DNA of 64,000 nt from Maricaulis sp048268525 (GCF_048268525.1 NZ_JBLWVH010000015.1:1-64000); one strand, 5' to 3'. Shown: positions 12,311 through 21,761, counted from the first letter of the stretch. Notes: generated by a model not told the origin, from the letters alone. Translations and numbers: made by a program.

Positions 12311-12813
12311 GCGGATGTGTCCTGTCGGCTGTCGTTCGGTCGGGCATTGAGGGTGTCGAAAGCGCGTTTGAGCGCGTCGCGATCATCGCCGTCAAGCGCG
12401 GCCATCAAGGCGGTGATGCGGGCGTCCAGGGCGTTGAACGTGTGATGGAAGGCTTTTCGGGCGGCCTCGGCATCGGCAATCGCAGCCGGGTCGGGCAGGC
12501 CCCAATGAGCCTTGACCGGAGCGCCGGGCCAGATCGGGCAGACTTCCGCAGCGGCGCTGTCGCAGACCGTGATGACGGCATCTAGGACGGGCGCGTCCGG
12601 CGCGGAATACACGTCCCAGCTCTTGGAGCTGTAGCCGGTTGCGGGCAGGCCGTGGGCGGCAAGGGTCTCAAGGGCCAGCGGGTTGGGCGTGCCGGTCGGT
12701 GTCGAGCCGGCGGAGTATCCTGCGACCCGGCCGTCGCCACGGGCATTGATCAGGGCTTCGCCCAGGATGGAGCGCGCGGAATTGCCCGTGCACAGAACCA
12801 GGATATTGAGCAT
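12307..12813 (-). CDS. arsC: Arsenate reductase, low-molecular-weight phosphatase type
   Basis: A 168-residue protein with the phosphatase-type active site CTGNSARS beginning at Cys8, the signature of thioredoxin- or glutaredoxin-dependent arsenate reductases. It reduces arsenate to arsenite, which the coupled acr3 product exports. Later family motifs include GYSSKSWDVY and ITVCDSAAAEVCPIWPG. No arsR repressor is visible beside it. The region just upstream holds a ten-base inverted repeat (12815-12850) that could be an operator or the terminator of the preceding gene. Confidence 0.94.
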
Positions 12814-12814
12814 G

Positions 12815-12850
12815 CGACCCCGCCCGTCTCATATGAGTCAGGCGGGGTCG
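12815..12850. repeat. Inverted repeat immediately upstream of arsC
   Basis: Ten-base perfect arms, CGACCCCGCC at 12815-12824 and its complement at 12841-12850, enclose a loop containing the palindrome TCATATGA. It begins two bases upstream of the arsC start. A second, weaker inverted repeat (ACTGGTT with AACCAGT) follows at about 12850-12880. These could terminate the minus-strand gene ending at 12895, sequester the arsC ribosome binding site, or bind a repressor; the sequence does not decide. Confidence 0.6.
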
Positions 12851-12894
12851 TACTGGTTCGGTTGATGGCTTTCAACCAGTTTTCGTTTCGCGCT

Positions 12895-13335
12895 TTACCG
12901 AAGCGATAGTTGCAGGTGAGGTGTCCCGTCGGATGTGCGCTCGACGGACCGTCCATCCTTGCTGACCGTACCGCTGATGCGGCGGCGCAAATTCGAGAAG
13001 CCATCGAATTTCACCGTATCGACAGCCTCGTCGAGCTTCAGCGACACTCGCCAGCCACCATTGCCACCGGCAATGCTTCGAAGGCCGATGATGTCGGCCT
13101 CGAATGCCTGGCCGAGATAACGACCGCGGACGCGACCGCCGACGGCTAGCGGCGTGTCGGGGCGGTTGCCGGTCTTGGCGCTCAGCGTGTTCCAGTCGCG
13201 ATAGCCCATCTGGTGGGCCAGCAATTCCAGCGCCTCGCCGTGCGAGATGAAATTGCCTTCGGCTTCCAGCGCTTTTCGCAAACGCCGGGCCTGGGCTTTC
13301 AGCGCATCGCGCGAAAGCGGTTGGGTTGGGGTCAT
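12895..13335 (-). CDS. Glyoxalase-related small protein
   Basis: A 146-residue protein. Residues 10-60 (RDALKAQARRLRKALEAEG, then SHGEALELLAHQMGYRDWNTLSA) match the helical domain found in a set of proteins named glyoxalase-superfamily in databases; the fold assignment rests on those annotations. The C-terminal half is beta-rich with a conserved-looking GRYLGQAFEADIIGLRSI segment. The ATG at 13335 is preferred because AAAGGG lies about ten bases upstream. No active-site residues can be named and no function is proposed. Confidence 0.65.
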   Translation of the reverse strand: MTPTQPLSRDALKAQARRLRKALEAEGNFISHGEALELLAHQMGYRDWNTLSAKTGNRPDTPLAVGGRVRGRYLGQAFEADIIGLRSIAGGNGGWRVSLKLDEAVDTVKFDGFSNLRRRISGTVSKDGRSVERTSDGTPHLQLSLR

Positions 13336-13536
13336 GACATGCCCTTTCGTATTGGCATGCGGATCGAATGATGGGGCTCGCCTTGCCATCCCGCCGCATG
13401 TCGCAATGACGATGAGGGAAATGTCGTGTTCAAGGGAGATTTCACCAGGGCCAAAGCCTGCGAGCGGCGGGCATCTCCATGCCTGAGGTGCTAGATAGGC
13501 GCGGCGAGGGGCGCGGTCAATGCGCCTTGATGCCGG

Positions 13537-13577
13537 TTGTCATCCCTGATGGATGCTCCGCGAAGGCGGGGCGGAGA
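13537..13577. repeat. Half copy of the GTCATCCCTG palindromic repeat
   Basis: The first 17 bases (TTGTCATCCCTGATGGA) are identical to one arm of the large palindrome at 31193-31312, and the next 20 align with changes, including the inner GCGAA loop. The opposing arm is missing here. It lies in the 296-base gap between the glyoxalase-related gene and the secreted protein gene, in which no coding region was seen. Confidence 0.65.
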
Positions 13578-13631
13578 TCAGACAAATGATGTGTGTCCCC
13601 GTTTTCTGTCCCCGTGTTTCGGCCAGCCGCG

Positions 13632-14162
13632 TTACCGGCGTCGGGTGTATCCGACAAAGAGGGGAGCCCAATCAGACGTGTCGTCCGGGCGGACCCAGAA
13701 TTCCTGTCGGACGCTGCCGTCTTCCTGTGGTGCCCAAACGCCCCGGACCTGCATTTCGCTGCCGTCCGCATTGCTGTGCAACAGGCCTTCCAGGACCATT
13801 GCGCCCGTTTCGTCGAGTCCGCCTGAATAGTCGATGTGAAAGCGCGGGCTCATCCAGACCTGCCGCCAATGCCCGGTGGCCGGGTCGACAAAGGTCATTC
13901 CTGTGCCTGTTCCGCCATCGAAGGTCGACCAGTCTTCAACCACCAGACAGCCAGCCTCCCGCCGGGAATAGGTCTGGGTGCCGATCTGTTGTCCGTCGGC
14001 AGCAAAGAAGTCCCACTCGCCGATGACGAAATCGAAATCCGAATACGGTGCGACGTCCTGACCGCAAACAGGCGGGGCGGCTTGTTGGGCAGACGCGGTC
14101 CCGGCATAGCCAAGCAAGCCCATGCCGATAAGAAGGCAAGCGGATTTGAAACTTTGCATCAT
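13632..14162 (-). CDS. Secreted hypothetical protein, DUF1579-like
   Basis: A 176-residue protein with a clear signal peptide (residues 1-25, hydrophobic core then ASAQQ). The mature part starts with CGQDVAPYSDFDFVIGEWDFF and continues with a series of beta strands (GWRQVW-like, DETGAMVLEG, MQVRGVWAPQEDG) that resemble lipocalin-like proteins of the DUF1579 type, which open with a similar phrase about DFxxGxW. It should fold in the periplasm. No ligand can be inferred. Confidence 0.75.
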   Translation of the reverse strand: MMQSFKSACLLIGMGLLGYAGTASAQQAAPPVCGQDVAPYSDFDFVIGEWDFFAADGQQIGTQTYSRREAGCLVVEDWSTFDGGTGTGMTFVDPATGHWRQVWMSPRFHIDYSGGLDETGAMVLEGLLHSNADGSEMQVRGVWAPQEDGSVRQEFWVRPDDTSDWAPLFVGYTRRR

Positions 14163-14320
14163 GCGTATCTCCCGGTCTCGACGCGTTTCGCATCAGCCAA
14201 TCGCTAACAAGCCGGACGGCTTGGCAATAGCGAGATCAAACGCGTCGCAATCCCGCTTGGCGCCGATGACAGGCGGCGACCGGGACGCGGGTTCGGGTTT
14301 TGATTTGGCAGCCCCAGACC

Positions 14321-15793
14321 CTACTGCGCGCCATTCCCGGCATCGGCCACAACCGGCGTCTCGTTCTCTGCGGCCGGACGGGCGGCGTCGCGGATGGCGA
14401 TGATGCGGTCGCGTTCGGCTTCGAACAGCGGGATCTCGTCTTCTGACAACTGGCGGCCCGTGGGCAGGTCCAGCGTCATCGGATTGCGCGCCGTACCATT
14501 GTGGTGGACTTCATAATGCAGGTGCGGGCCGGTTGAGCGGCCGGTGGTGCCGACATAGGCGATGACCTGCCCCTGGGTGACGCGGCTGCCGGCGCGGATC
14601 CCGCGGGCGAACCCGTTCAGGTGGGCATAGGCGGTCTGGTAGCCATTGGCGTGGCGGATGCGGACGTAATTGCCGAAACTGCCAAAGCGGTCAGCGCGTT
14701 CGACGATGCCATTGCCAGCCGCCATCACCGGCGTGCCGCGCGGCGCGGCGAAATCGGTACCGTTGTGGCGGCGTGTATAGCCGAGGATCGGATGGCGACG
14801 GGCTCTCGAGAAGGATGAGGAGAGACGGGCGCCATTGACCGGGGTCAGCATCAAAAGACGCTGGGCGCTGGCGCCTTCAGGGCTGTAATAGCCGACAATC
14901 CCGTCTTCGGTTTCGTAGCGGAAGAATTCCTTGGGATCACCGCGACCATCATACATGGCGTAGAGGATGTCGCCGGTGCGGGCGGTATTGCCTTCCTCGT
15001 CGACGAAACGCTCGAACAGGATGTCGAAATCATCGCCGGGCTGGATCGAGCGCTGGAAGTCGATGGCATAGGCGAGCACGCCGGCCAGTTCGACCACCAC
15101 CCGGTCGGTGGCACCGGCGGCGAGGGCGTCGACATAGAGCGAGGCGGTGATCGAGCCCGAGGCGCGAACCATTTCACGGTCGAACTGGGCGATGGTCTCG
15201 CGGGCCCGGAAACTGTCATCAAACGTGCGGGCGACGGTGATCGACCGCTCGATATCGGGGCGGAAGGACAGGCCTTCAAAACGGGTCACAGCCGGGCTGC
15301 CATCTGCCGGGGTTTCGGTCTCGAGATAGAGATTGATGCGCTCGCCGGCTCGCAGATAGCGCAGGTCGAAAACGGTGCCCAGCGCCGCGATGGCGCGGGC
15401 GGCCTCGACGCGGTCGACACCGGCATCGTCGAGCAGGCCGGCCATGGTTCCGCCGCGCGGCACGGTGCGTTCGGCCTGGATGCGGGTCGGGCAGCTGGTG
15501 CATCGGGTGAAGGCTGCGTCATTGACGTGCAGCAGGGTAGCGGGATCCAGCGCGACCAGCGACGGCTCGGCCGCAGCTCCGTCCTGAAGCGGGACGTCGG
15601 CCTCGCTTGCCAGGGGCGCATCGGCTGAAGCGACCATGGCGAGGCTGACCGCCTCGCCGCTGGCGGCTTCGCTGCTCGGTTCGCCGGTCAGCATCAACGC
15701 GGCCAGCAGCCCGGCGGAAAGCGTCAGGCTGGCAAGGGCGACAAGGCCGCGTGTGCGACGGGTATCAGCACGGGTTACGTCAAATTCTGACAC
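14321..15793 (-). CDS. M23 family peptidoglycan metallopeptidase, membrane-anchored
   Basis: A 490-residue protein with one N-terminal membrane helix (about 17-37), an OapA/LysM-like or G5-like middle region, and a C-terminal M23 (LytM) domain at about 330-440. The zinc site is present: HNGTDFAAPRGTPV supplies His and Asp, and TGPHLHYEVHHNG supplies HxH. It probably cleaves peptidoglycan cross-links in the periplasm and acts in cell-wall remodelling. A long segment rich in Ala and Ser follows the helix. It is divergent from chpT with a 250-base shared upstream region. Confidence 0.9.
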   Translation of the reverse strand: MSEFDVTRADTRRTRGLVALASLTLSAGLLAALMLTGEPSSEAASGEAVSLAMVASADAPLASEADVPLQDGAAAEPSLVALDPATLLHVNDAAFTRCTSCPTRIQAERTVPRGGTMAGLLDDAGVDRVEAARAIAALGTVFDLRYLRAGERINLYLETETPADGSPAVTRFEGLSFRPDIERSITVARTFDDSFRARETIAQFDREMVRASGSITASLYVDALAAGATDRVVVELAGVLAYAIDFQRSIQPGDDFDILFERFVDEEGNTARTGDILYAMYDGRGDPKEFFRYETEDGIVGYYSPEGASAQRLLMLTPVNGARLSSSFSRARRHPILGYTRRHNGTDFAAPRGTPVMAAGNGIVERADRFGSFGNYVRIRHANGYQTAYAHLNGFARGIRAGSRVTQGQVIAYVGTTGRSTGPHLHYEVHHNGTARNPMTLDLPTGRQLSEDEIPLFEAERDRIIAIRDAARPAAENETPVVADAGNGAQ

Positions 15794-16043
15794 TGGCCCT
15801 AAACTCCGGTCTGCTCAAATCGACACATGTGTCCGCGCGGCACGCCTGGTCCGAACGCGAACCTGTGTCTGGTCCAACAAGCAAATTCCGCACCGGTCCC
15901 GAAATCCTTCGGGTGCGTCGCGGAACCTGTCCCCACAGCCCGGGAACGAATCATGTCTTGGACTGATCCGGTTGCCAAGACCTTTCCGTGGTGAGGATCG
16001 CAGTTCCGGTGCGAAAACCGGTCCCGGATCGAAAGAATCGTGT

Positions 16044-16727
16044 ATGCAAAAAAGCATGCAAGATGATCTTCCCGCCGAACTCCCGGCCGACCAACTCGCC
16101 GCCCTGCTCTGTGCACGGCTCTGTCATGACCTTGTCAGCCCGGTTTCGGCGCTGGGCGCAGCGCTCAGCGTGTTCGATGATCCTGACAGCACCGACATGC
16201 ATGATGATGCCATGGAGCTGGTGCGAGAGAGCTCCCGCCAGGCCCAGGCCAAGCTGGAATTCTGCCGGCTGGCCTTCGGGGCCGGCGGTTCGGCACCCGG
16301 GATCATGGACAGCCGCGAACTGCAACGTCTGACCGAGGCGATGTTCTCGTCGGTCAAGCCGGAGATTGTCTGGAAGGTCGAGTCGGCCGGACTGGAAAAG
16401 CAGGCGGCCCGCCTGCTGCTGAACATGTGCCTGCTGGGTGCCGCCGCGGCGCCGCGCGGCGGTACGGTCACCATCGAAGGTACCGAGACCGGTGGTGGTG
16501 CGCGCCTGCGTGTGATTTCGGAAGGCCCGCGCGCCCGCCTCGAGGCGGGCACGGCACGGGCGCTGGAAGCGCTGGCGCCGGAGAATGGTTATGATGGCCG
16601 TTCCATCCAGCCGTATTACACAGGCCTGATCGCGCGCAGCAATGGCGGGCGTGTCAGCGCGCAGGCGAATGAGAACCGCGTCGAATTCATCGCCCTGGTG
16701 AAAGGTCCGGAGGGCATGATCGGCTGA
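16044..16727 (+). CDS. chpT: Histidine phosphotransferase ChpT
   Basis: The 227-residue product has the dimeric histidine-phosphotransfer segment with the phospho-accepting His28 in LLCARLCHDLVSP and a C-terminal pseudo-ATPase domain ending with QPYYTGLIARSNGGRV. In Caulobacter, ChpT passes phosphate from the hybrid kinase CckA to CtrA and CpdR. The ATG at 16044 is preceded by GAAAGAA; a second ATG at 16056 lacks any ribosome site. CckA is not in the window, but ctrA is at 28122-28817. The neighbouring chemotaxis operon starts 172 bases downstream. Confidence 0.93.
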   Translation: MQKSMQDDLPAELPADQLAALLCARLCHDLVSPVSALGAALSVFDDPDSTDMHDDAMELVRESSRQAQAKLEFCRLAFGAGGSAPGIMDSRELQRLTEAMFSSVKPEIVWKVESAGLEKQAARLLLNMCLLGAAAAPRGGTVTIEGTETGGGARLRVISEGPRARLEAGTARALEALAPENGYDGRSIQPYYTGLIARSNGGRVSAQANENRVEFIALVKGPEGMIG

Positions 16728-16784
16728 TCGCGCCCAATCCGGACCGCCCGTTTCGCGCTGCCATTCTCACCGCGGCCGTCTCAT

Positions 16785-16820
16785 CCTGCCAATCTCATAT
16801 CGTATGAGCATTTTGGCAGG
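16785..16820. repeat. Double-stem inverted repeat between chpT and cheA
   Basis: Outer arms CCTGCCAA and TTGGCAGG enclose a second stem, CTCATA and TATGAG, around a three-base loop. It could fold into a hairpin in the transcript after chpT, or act on DNA. There is no T-run after it. A TTAACCA at 16848-16854, a possible CtrA half-site, and a GAGTC (CcrM-type) site at 16841-16845 lie between it and cheA. Confidence 0.6.
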
Positions 16821-16899
16821 ACTGACGCGTCGGGAGCCAAGAGTCCGTTAACCAAGCCCTGTCACGTTACGGTGAAATCAGAACCGTACGGGGCCTGCC

Positions 16900-19686
16900 A
16901 TGGACGATCTTATCAGCGAATTCTTGATGGAAACGGCGGAAAGCCTCGACGTCATCGATTCCGAACTGGTACGCTTCGAGAACAACCCGGAAGACCGGGC
17001 GATCCTCGATAATATTTTTCGCCTTCTGCATACCATCAAGGGAACCTGCGGTTTCCTCGGTCTGCCCCGCCTGGAAGCGGTCGCCCACGCCGGCGAGACC
17101 CTGCTGGGCAAGTTCCGCGACGGTGAGCTGAGCGTGACACCGCCGATGGTGACCCTGGTTCTCCAGGCGATTGACCAGATCAAGGTGGTTCTGGATTCCC
17201 TTGAACAATCCGGTGTCGAGCCGGCCGGCGATGACGCCGAGCTGGTCGCCCGCCTGGAAGATGCCGCCATGGGCCGTCTGGCCGAGCAGGCAGACGAGGA
17301 CGTCCCGCAGCAGCCCGAGAACTGGGACAATGATCTCGGCCGCGAGCTGCGCCCGGGCGAAGTGTCCCTGGCCGATCTGGAAGCGGCCTTCAATGGCGCT
17401 GAAGCGGAAACCGACACCGGTGCCGAGCCGGCTGTCGCCGAAGAAACATCAGCCCCGGTCGAGCATATCGGCGTGGGTGAATTCGATCCCGACCTCGGTC
17501 GCGAGTTGCGTCCGGGCGAAGTGTCAGCTGCCGAGCTTGAAGCCGCATTCGCCGAAGCTGAAGCTGATCCCGCTGTCGCGCCGCCGGCTGTTGCCGAGGT
17601 GATCACCAAGGACATGAGCCGCGAGGAAGCCCTGCAGACTGCGATGGCAGAACTCAAGGGTGCTGACGAACAGGTCATGGGCGAGGGCGGTGTGAAGGTC
17701 ATGGCGACGGTCCGCGTCGGCGTCGACGTGCTTGAAGCCCTGATGACGACGGTGTCTGAACTCGTTCTGACCCGGAACCAGCTGATGCAGACCGTGCGCG
17801 GTCTGGAAGACGACGATCTCAAGGGCCCGCTGCAGCGTCTGTCTGCGGTGACCGGCGAGCTGCAGGACGGTGTCATGAAGACCCGCATGCAGCCGATCGG
17901 TGATGCCTGGCGCAAGCTGCCGCGGATCATCCGCGACGTCTCCACCGATCTGGGCAAGAAGATCGAACTGGTGATGGACGGCAATGAGACCGAGCTTGAC
18001 CGCCAGGTTCTCGAGCTGATCAAGGATCCGCTTACCCACATGGTCCGCAACTCGGCGGATCACGGCCTGGAAATGCCGGCTGACCGCCTCAAGGCCGGCA
18101 AGTCGGAAAAGGGCACCATCAAGCTCTCCGCCTATCATGAAGGCGGCCACATCATCATCGCCATCTCTGACGATGGCATGGGCCTCAACACGGCGCGGAT
18201 CGGCGAGAAGGCCCTGGAAAAGGGTCTGACCACGCATGAAGAACTGGAGCGGATGACGGATCAGCAGATCCACCGCTTCATCTTCGCGCCGGGCTTCTCC
18301 ACCGCCGAGAAAGTCACCAACCTGTCCGGCCGCGGCGTCGGCATGGACGTGGTGCGCACCAATATCGAGCAGATCGGCGGCGTCATCGATGTGACGTCCA
18401 CCGCCGGCAAGGGCTCGCATTTCTCGATCAAGATCCCGCTCACCCTGGCCATTGTGTCGGCGCTCATCGTCGGCTGCGACGAACAGCGCTTCGCCATTCC
18501 CCAGCTTGCCGTCCGCGAGCTGGTCCGGGTTGGTGCCGGGTCGGAGCACACAGTTGAAAACCTCAACGGCGCCCGCGTCATGCGTCTGCGCGACCGTCTG
18601 ATGCCGCTGGTCGACCTGCACGATGTTCTCGGTGTCGGCGAAGCCTATAACGGCAACAAGGACGAGACCGGTTTCGTGGTTGTCCTCGATGCCGGTGGCC
18701 GCAATGTCGGCCTGGTCGTCGACAATGTCCTGGATACCGAGGAGATCGTCGTCAAGCCGCTGTCGGACTCGCTGCGCGGCGTCCATGCCTATTCCGGCGC
18801 CACCATCCTGGGCGATGGCTCTGTCATCATGATCCTCGATCCGAACGGGCTGGCTGGCGAAATTGTCACGGCGATGGAAGAAGATACCGCCGAGGGTGTC
18901 GGTTCCGCGAAAGCTGCTGAAATGGCCAATACCCAAAGACTGCTCCTGGTCCGCGCTGGCGGCACCGAGCCGAAAGCTGTCCCGCTGGCCCTGGTTACGC
19001 GTCTGGAAGAGTTCGATCCGGGTACCATCGAGAGCACCAATGGTCGCCTCGTGGTCCAGTATCGCGGTCGCCTGATGCCGATCGTGCCGATCGGGTCGGA
19101 AATCCGCACCGTCGAGGGCCAACGCCAGCCGGTTCTGGTGTTCGCAGAGAACCACACCTCGATCGGCCTGGCCGTTGACGAGATTGTCGATGTTGTCGAA
19201 GAGCGCGTTGACCTGCAGATGTCGTCCGACAAGCCGGGCGTCATCGGTTCGGCGATCATCAAGGGCAAGGCGACCGACGTGGTCGACATCGCCTGGTATC
19301 TCGACCAGTCGCGCGCCGGCAATATCCAGCGCCGGTCCAGCAATCGCCGCCGCCGCATCCTGCTGGTCGATGCCGACGCCTTCGCGCGCCGCATGATCGC
19401 CCCGCTGCTGGCCGCTGCCGGATATGACGTTACGCCGACGGGCGGCATGCACGAAGTGCACGCCATCGCCGAAGCCGGCGAGAAATTCGATGCCATGGTG
19501 GGTGACCCCAGTGCGCTGTCGCGCATCCGTCAGGAAGGCCTGTGGCCAGACCTGCCGACCCTGGCCGTCACTGACTGGCCTGAAGATACGCAGTCCGAGG
19601 GCCTGACGGCCGTGCTGCCGAGATCTGATCGTGGCGCCCTGATCGCCGCCCTCGACTCGGTGTCTCAAGAGGAGAAGGTGGCATGA
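16900..19686 (+). CDS. cheA: Chemotaxis histidine kinase CheA with extra C-terminal domains
   Basis: A 928-residue CheA, longer than the usual 650-750. Order: HPt domain with His44 (LLHTIKGTCGFLG); a linker with two near-identical segments, DLGRELRPGEVSLADLEAAF and DLGRELRPGEVSAAELEAAF, about 53 residues apart (near 144 and 197); dimerisation and ATPase domains (HMVRNSADHG, DDGMGLN); a first CheW-like domain (about 520-655); a second CheW-like domain (about 677-800); and a receiver-like domain from about 818 (RRILLVDADAF). In the last, the usual KP is replaced by PR (TAVLPRSD), so it is likely inactive in phosphotransfer. Starts the che operon and overlaps cheW by four bases. Confidence 0.96.
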   Translation: MDDLISEFLMETAESLDVIDSELVRFENNPEDRAILDNIFRLLHTIKGTCGFLGLPRLEAVAHAGETLLGKFRDGELSVTPPMVTLVLQAIDQIKVVLDSLEQSGVEPAGDDAELVARLEDAAMGRLAEQADEDVPQQPENWDNDLGRELRPGEVSLADLEAAFNGAEAETDTGAEPAVAEETSAPVEHIGVGEFDPDLGRELRPGEVSAAELEAAFAEAEADPAVAPPAVAEVITKDMSREEALQTAMAELKGADEQVMGEGGVKVMATVRVGVDVLEALMTTVSELVLTRNQLMQTVRGLEDDDLKGPLQRLSAVTGELQDGVMKTRMQPIGDAWRKLPRIIRDVSTDLGKKIELVMDGNETELDRQVLELIKDPLTHMVRNSADHGLEMPADRLKAGKSEKGTIKLSAYHEGGHIIIAISDDGMGLNTARIGEKALEKGLTTHEELERMTDQQIHRFIFAPGFSTAEKVTNLSGRGVGMDVVRTNIEQIGGVIDVTSTAGKGSHFSIKIPLTLAIVSALIVGCDEQRFAIPQLAVRELVRVGAGSEHTVENLNGARVMRLRDRLMPLVDLHDVLGVGEAYNGNKDETGFVVVLDAGGRNVGLVVDNVLDTEEIVVKPLSDSLRGVHAYSGATILGDGSVIMILDPNGLAGEIVTAMEEDTAEGVGSAKAAEMANTQRLLLVRAGGTEPKAVPLALVTRLEEFDPGTIESTNGRLVVQYRGRLMPIVPIGSEIRTVEGQRQPVLVFAENHTSIGLAVDEIVDVVEERVDLQMSSDKPGVIGSAIIKGKATDVVDIAWYLDQSRAGNIQRRSSNRRRRILLVDADAFARRMIAPLLAAAGYDVTPTGGMHEVHAIAEAGEKFDAMVGDPSALSRIRQEGLWPDLPTLAVTDWPEDTQSEGLTAVLPRSDRGALIAALDSVSQEEKVA

Positions 19687-20168
19687 CCACGCATCACAGT
19701 GACAATTCCGAGCTCAGCGCCGAGTCGATGAACGAATATGTGTCGGTTCGTATCGGCGACCAGCTGTTCGGTGCGCCGGTCGACGCGATCCGTGAAGTGT
19801 TTGCCCCGCAATCGGTCACGTCCGTACCGCTCGCGCCTAGCGAAGTCGCCGGATTGTTGAACCTGCGCGGCCGTATCGTGACCGCGATCGACGCCCGTCG
19901 CCGCCTCGGATTGCCGCCCCGTGAAGCCGATGATGCCGGAATGGCACTTGGCGTCGAGCGTGGTAGCGAAATTTTTGGACTTATCGTGGACAGTGTCGGT
20001 GAAGTGCTTCGTCGACCGAGGGCGGAGCTGGAACCGGTGCCCGCCCATGTCGATCCGACCTGGCGTTCGATGGTCAAGGGTGTGCACCGCCTGGAAAAAG
20101 AATTGCTCGCAGTTCTGGATGTCTCGGCCGTAATCGGATCGGCCGGCGCCAGCAAAGAAGCTGCCTAG
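19683..20168 (+). CDS. cheW: Chemotaxis adaptor CheW
   Basis: A 161-residue CheW-fold protein with the typical NEYVSVRIGDQLFGAPVDAI opening, followed by VPLAPSEVAGLLNLRGRIVT and FGLIVDSVGEVL. It couples chemoreceptors to CheA at the inner membrane. Start ATG overlaps the cheA stop (ATGA). No chemoreceptor gene is in the window, so the receptors must be encoded elsewhere. Confidence 0.95.
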   Translation: MTTHHSDNSELSAESMNEYVSVRIGDQLFGAPVDAIREVFAPQSVTSVPLAPSEVAGLLNLRGRIVTAIDARRRLGLPPREADDAGMALGVERGSEIFGLIVDSVGEVLRRPRAELEPVPAHVDPTWRSMVKGVHRLEKELLAVLDVSAVIGSAGASKEAA

Positions 20169-20182
20169 CGGAGGGTGTTGGG

Positions 20183-20557
20183 ATGAAAACTTGTTTGGTC
20201 GTAGACGACTCCCGGGTGATCCGGAAAGTCGCCCGCAAAATTCTTGAAGAGCTCGAATTCGAGTGTGTGGAAGCCGGTGACGGCTCGGAAGCCCTGGAAG
20301 CCTGCCGCAAGCAGATGCCGGATGCCATCCTGCTGGACTGGAACATGCCGGTCATGAACGGTCTTGATTTCGTCAAGGCGCTGCGGCGTGAGGAAACCGG
20401 GGACCAGCCGGTCGTCGTGTTCTGCACCACCGAGAATGACATGGCGCACATCACCGAAGCCCTGCGTGCCGGTGCCGATGAGTATGTCATGAAGCCCTTT
20501 GATGGCGACATCATCGAGTCCAAATTCCAGCAGACGGGTTTGCTGCGCGCCTCTTGA
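20183..20557 (+). CDS. cheY: Response regulator CheY
   Basis: A 124-residue single-domain receiver: acidic pair in VVDDS, phospho-acceptor Asp in ILLDWNMPVMNG, Thr in VFCTTEND, and Lys in EYVMKPFDGD. All residues needed for phosphorylation are present. It follows cheW by 14 bases with a GGAGG site, and precedes cheB. It should carry CheA phosphate to the flagellar switch (fliG, fliN encoded at 40-42 kb) or act as a phosphate sink. Confidence 0.93.
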   Translation: MKTCLVVDDSRVIRKVARKILEELEFECVEAGDGSEALEACRKQMPDAILLDWNMPVMNGLDFVKALRREETGDQPVVVFCTTENDMAHITEALRAGADEYVMKPFDGDIIESKFQQTGLLRAS

Positions 20558-20568
20558 GGGAGCTTCCC

Positions 20569-21759
20569 ATGACGGAACTCGCCCCCACGGCGTCTCCCGC
20601 CCACTCTATCGCCCGCGTCCTCGTGATCGACGACTCGGCTGTCGCCCGCGGTCTCATGACACGCTGGGTGGAAGAGGATTCCGATCTCACCCTCATCGGC
20701 TCGGCCGTTGATGGCGAGCAGGGCCTGAGAAAGGCCGAAGAACTCAAGCCGGACTTGATCGTTCTCGACGTCGAGATGCCGAAAATGGACGGGCTGGCGG
20801 CTTTGCCGCTGCTGCTCAAGGCTGTCCCCGGTTGCAAGGTCGTGATGGCGTCTACGCTGACCCGCCGCGGCGGTGAGGTGACGATCCGCGCGCTGTCGAT
20901 GGGCGCGGCCGACTATGCCTCCAAGCCGCAGGCCGGACGCCTGGCTGGCGCCGAGGAGTTCCGTCGCGACCTGCTGTCGAAGCTGAAGGCCCTGGCCCCG
21001 CGCCCGATTCCGCCGGTTCCGACACAGCGTGATATGTCCCCGCCGGCAGCGCCGACGGCTCCCGGCGCGCCGGTTGCCCGCGCGACCACGCCGCCACCCT
21101 CCGCGTCTGCGCCCGCGAAGAAAGCATTCGCGCCGGTGGCCCAGCCGCCGCAGGGACGGGGCACGCCGCGCAACACCGCACGCCCGGAAATCATCGCCAT
21201 CGGCTCCTCGACCGGTGGACCCCAGGCCCTGCGCGATGTGATCGCGGCCATTCCTGCCGACGTCCGTTCGCCGATCGTGATCGCCCAGCACATGCCGGCG
21301 CTGTTCACCAAGATCCTCGCCGAACACCTGACCAAGGCTGGCAAGCTGGTCTGCAAGGAAGCGGAAGACAATGAACGGCTGAAGCCGGGCTGCGTCTATA
21401 TCGCTCCGGGTGACTTCCACATGACCATCCGCAAGGACGCGGCCGGTTTCTATGCGGTGCTGGACCAGACGCCGCCGATCAATTTCTGCCGTCCGGCCGT
21501 TGACCCCCTGTTCCAGTCGGTGGCGGAAGTCACGCGTGGCGCAGCCCTGGGGATCGTGCTGACCGGCATGGGTCATGATGGCCGCGAAGGCGCGCGGATG
21601 TTGCGTAGCGTCGGCGGTACCATCCTTGCCCAGGACGAGGCGACCAGCGTTGTCTGGGGCATGCCGGGAGCCGTCGCAGAAGCGGGCCTGGCCGATGAAA
21701 TACTGTCCCTCGCGGACATGGGGCCGGGCATTGTCCGGCGCGCGAAAGGTGGAAACTAA
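20569..21759 (+). CDS. cheB: Chemotaxis methylesterase CheB
   Basis: A 396-residue protein with an N-terminal receiver (VLVIDDSAVARGLM, LIVLDVEMPKMDG), a proline- and alanine-rich linker (about 150-205) and a CheB methylesterase domain with the catalytic Ser in AIGSSTGGPQAL, His in IAQHMPALF and Asp in GMGHDGREGA. It demethylates or deamidates chemoreceptor glutamates when phosphorylated by CheA. The ATG at 20569 follows GAGGGAG. The linker is much longer and more Pro/Ala-rich than in enterobacterial CheB. Confidence 0.95.
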   Translation: MTELAPTASPAHSIARVLVIDDSAVARGLMTRWVEEDSDLTLIGSAVDGEQGLRKAEELKPDLIVLDVEMPKMDGLAALPLLLKAVPGCKVVMASTLTRRGGEVTIRALSMGAADYASKPQAGRLAGAEEFRRDLLSKLKALAPRPIPPVPTQRDMSPPAAPTAPGAPVARATTPPPSASAPAKKAFAPVAQPPQGRGTPRNTARPEIIAIGSSTGGPQALRDVIAAIPADVRSPIVIAQHMPALFTKILAEHLTKAGKLVCKEAEDNERLKPGCVYIAPGDFHMTIRKDAAGFYAVLDQTPPINFCRPAVDPLFQSVAEVTRGAALGIVLTGMGHDGREGARMLRSVGGTILAQDEATSVVWGMPGAVAEAGLADEILSLADMGPGIVRRAKGGN

Positions 21760-21761
21760 TA

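Noticed and set aside
15636..16043. N-terminal extension of ChpT
   Set aside because: It overlaps the divergent peptidase gene and has no ChpT similarity.
17524..19668. 714-residue minus-strand frame over cheA
   Set aside because: Antisense shadow of cheA with no recognisable domain.
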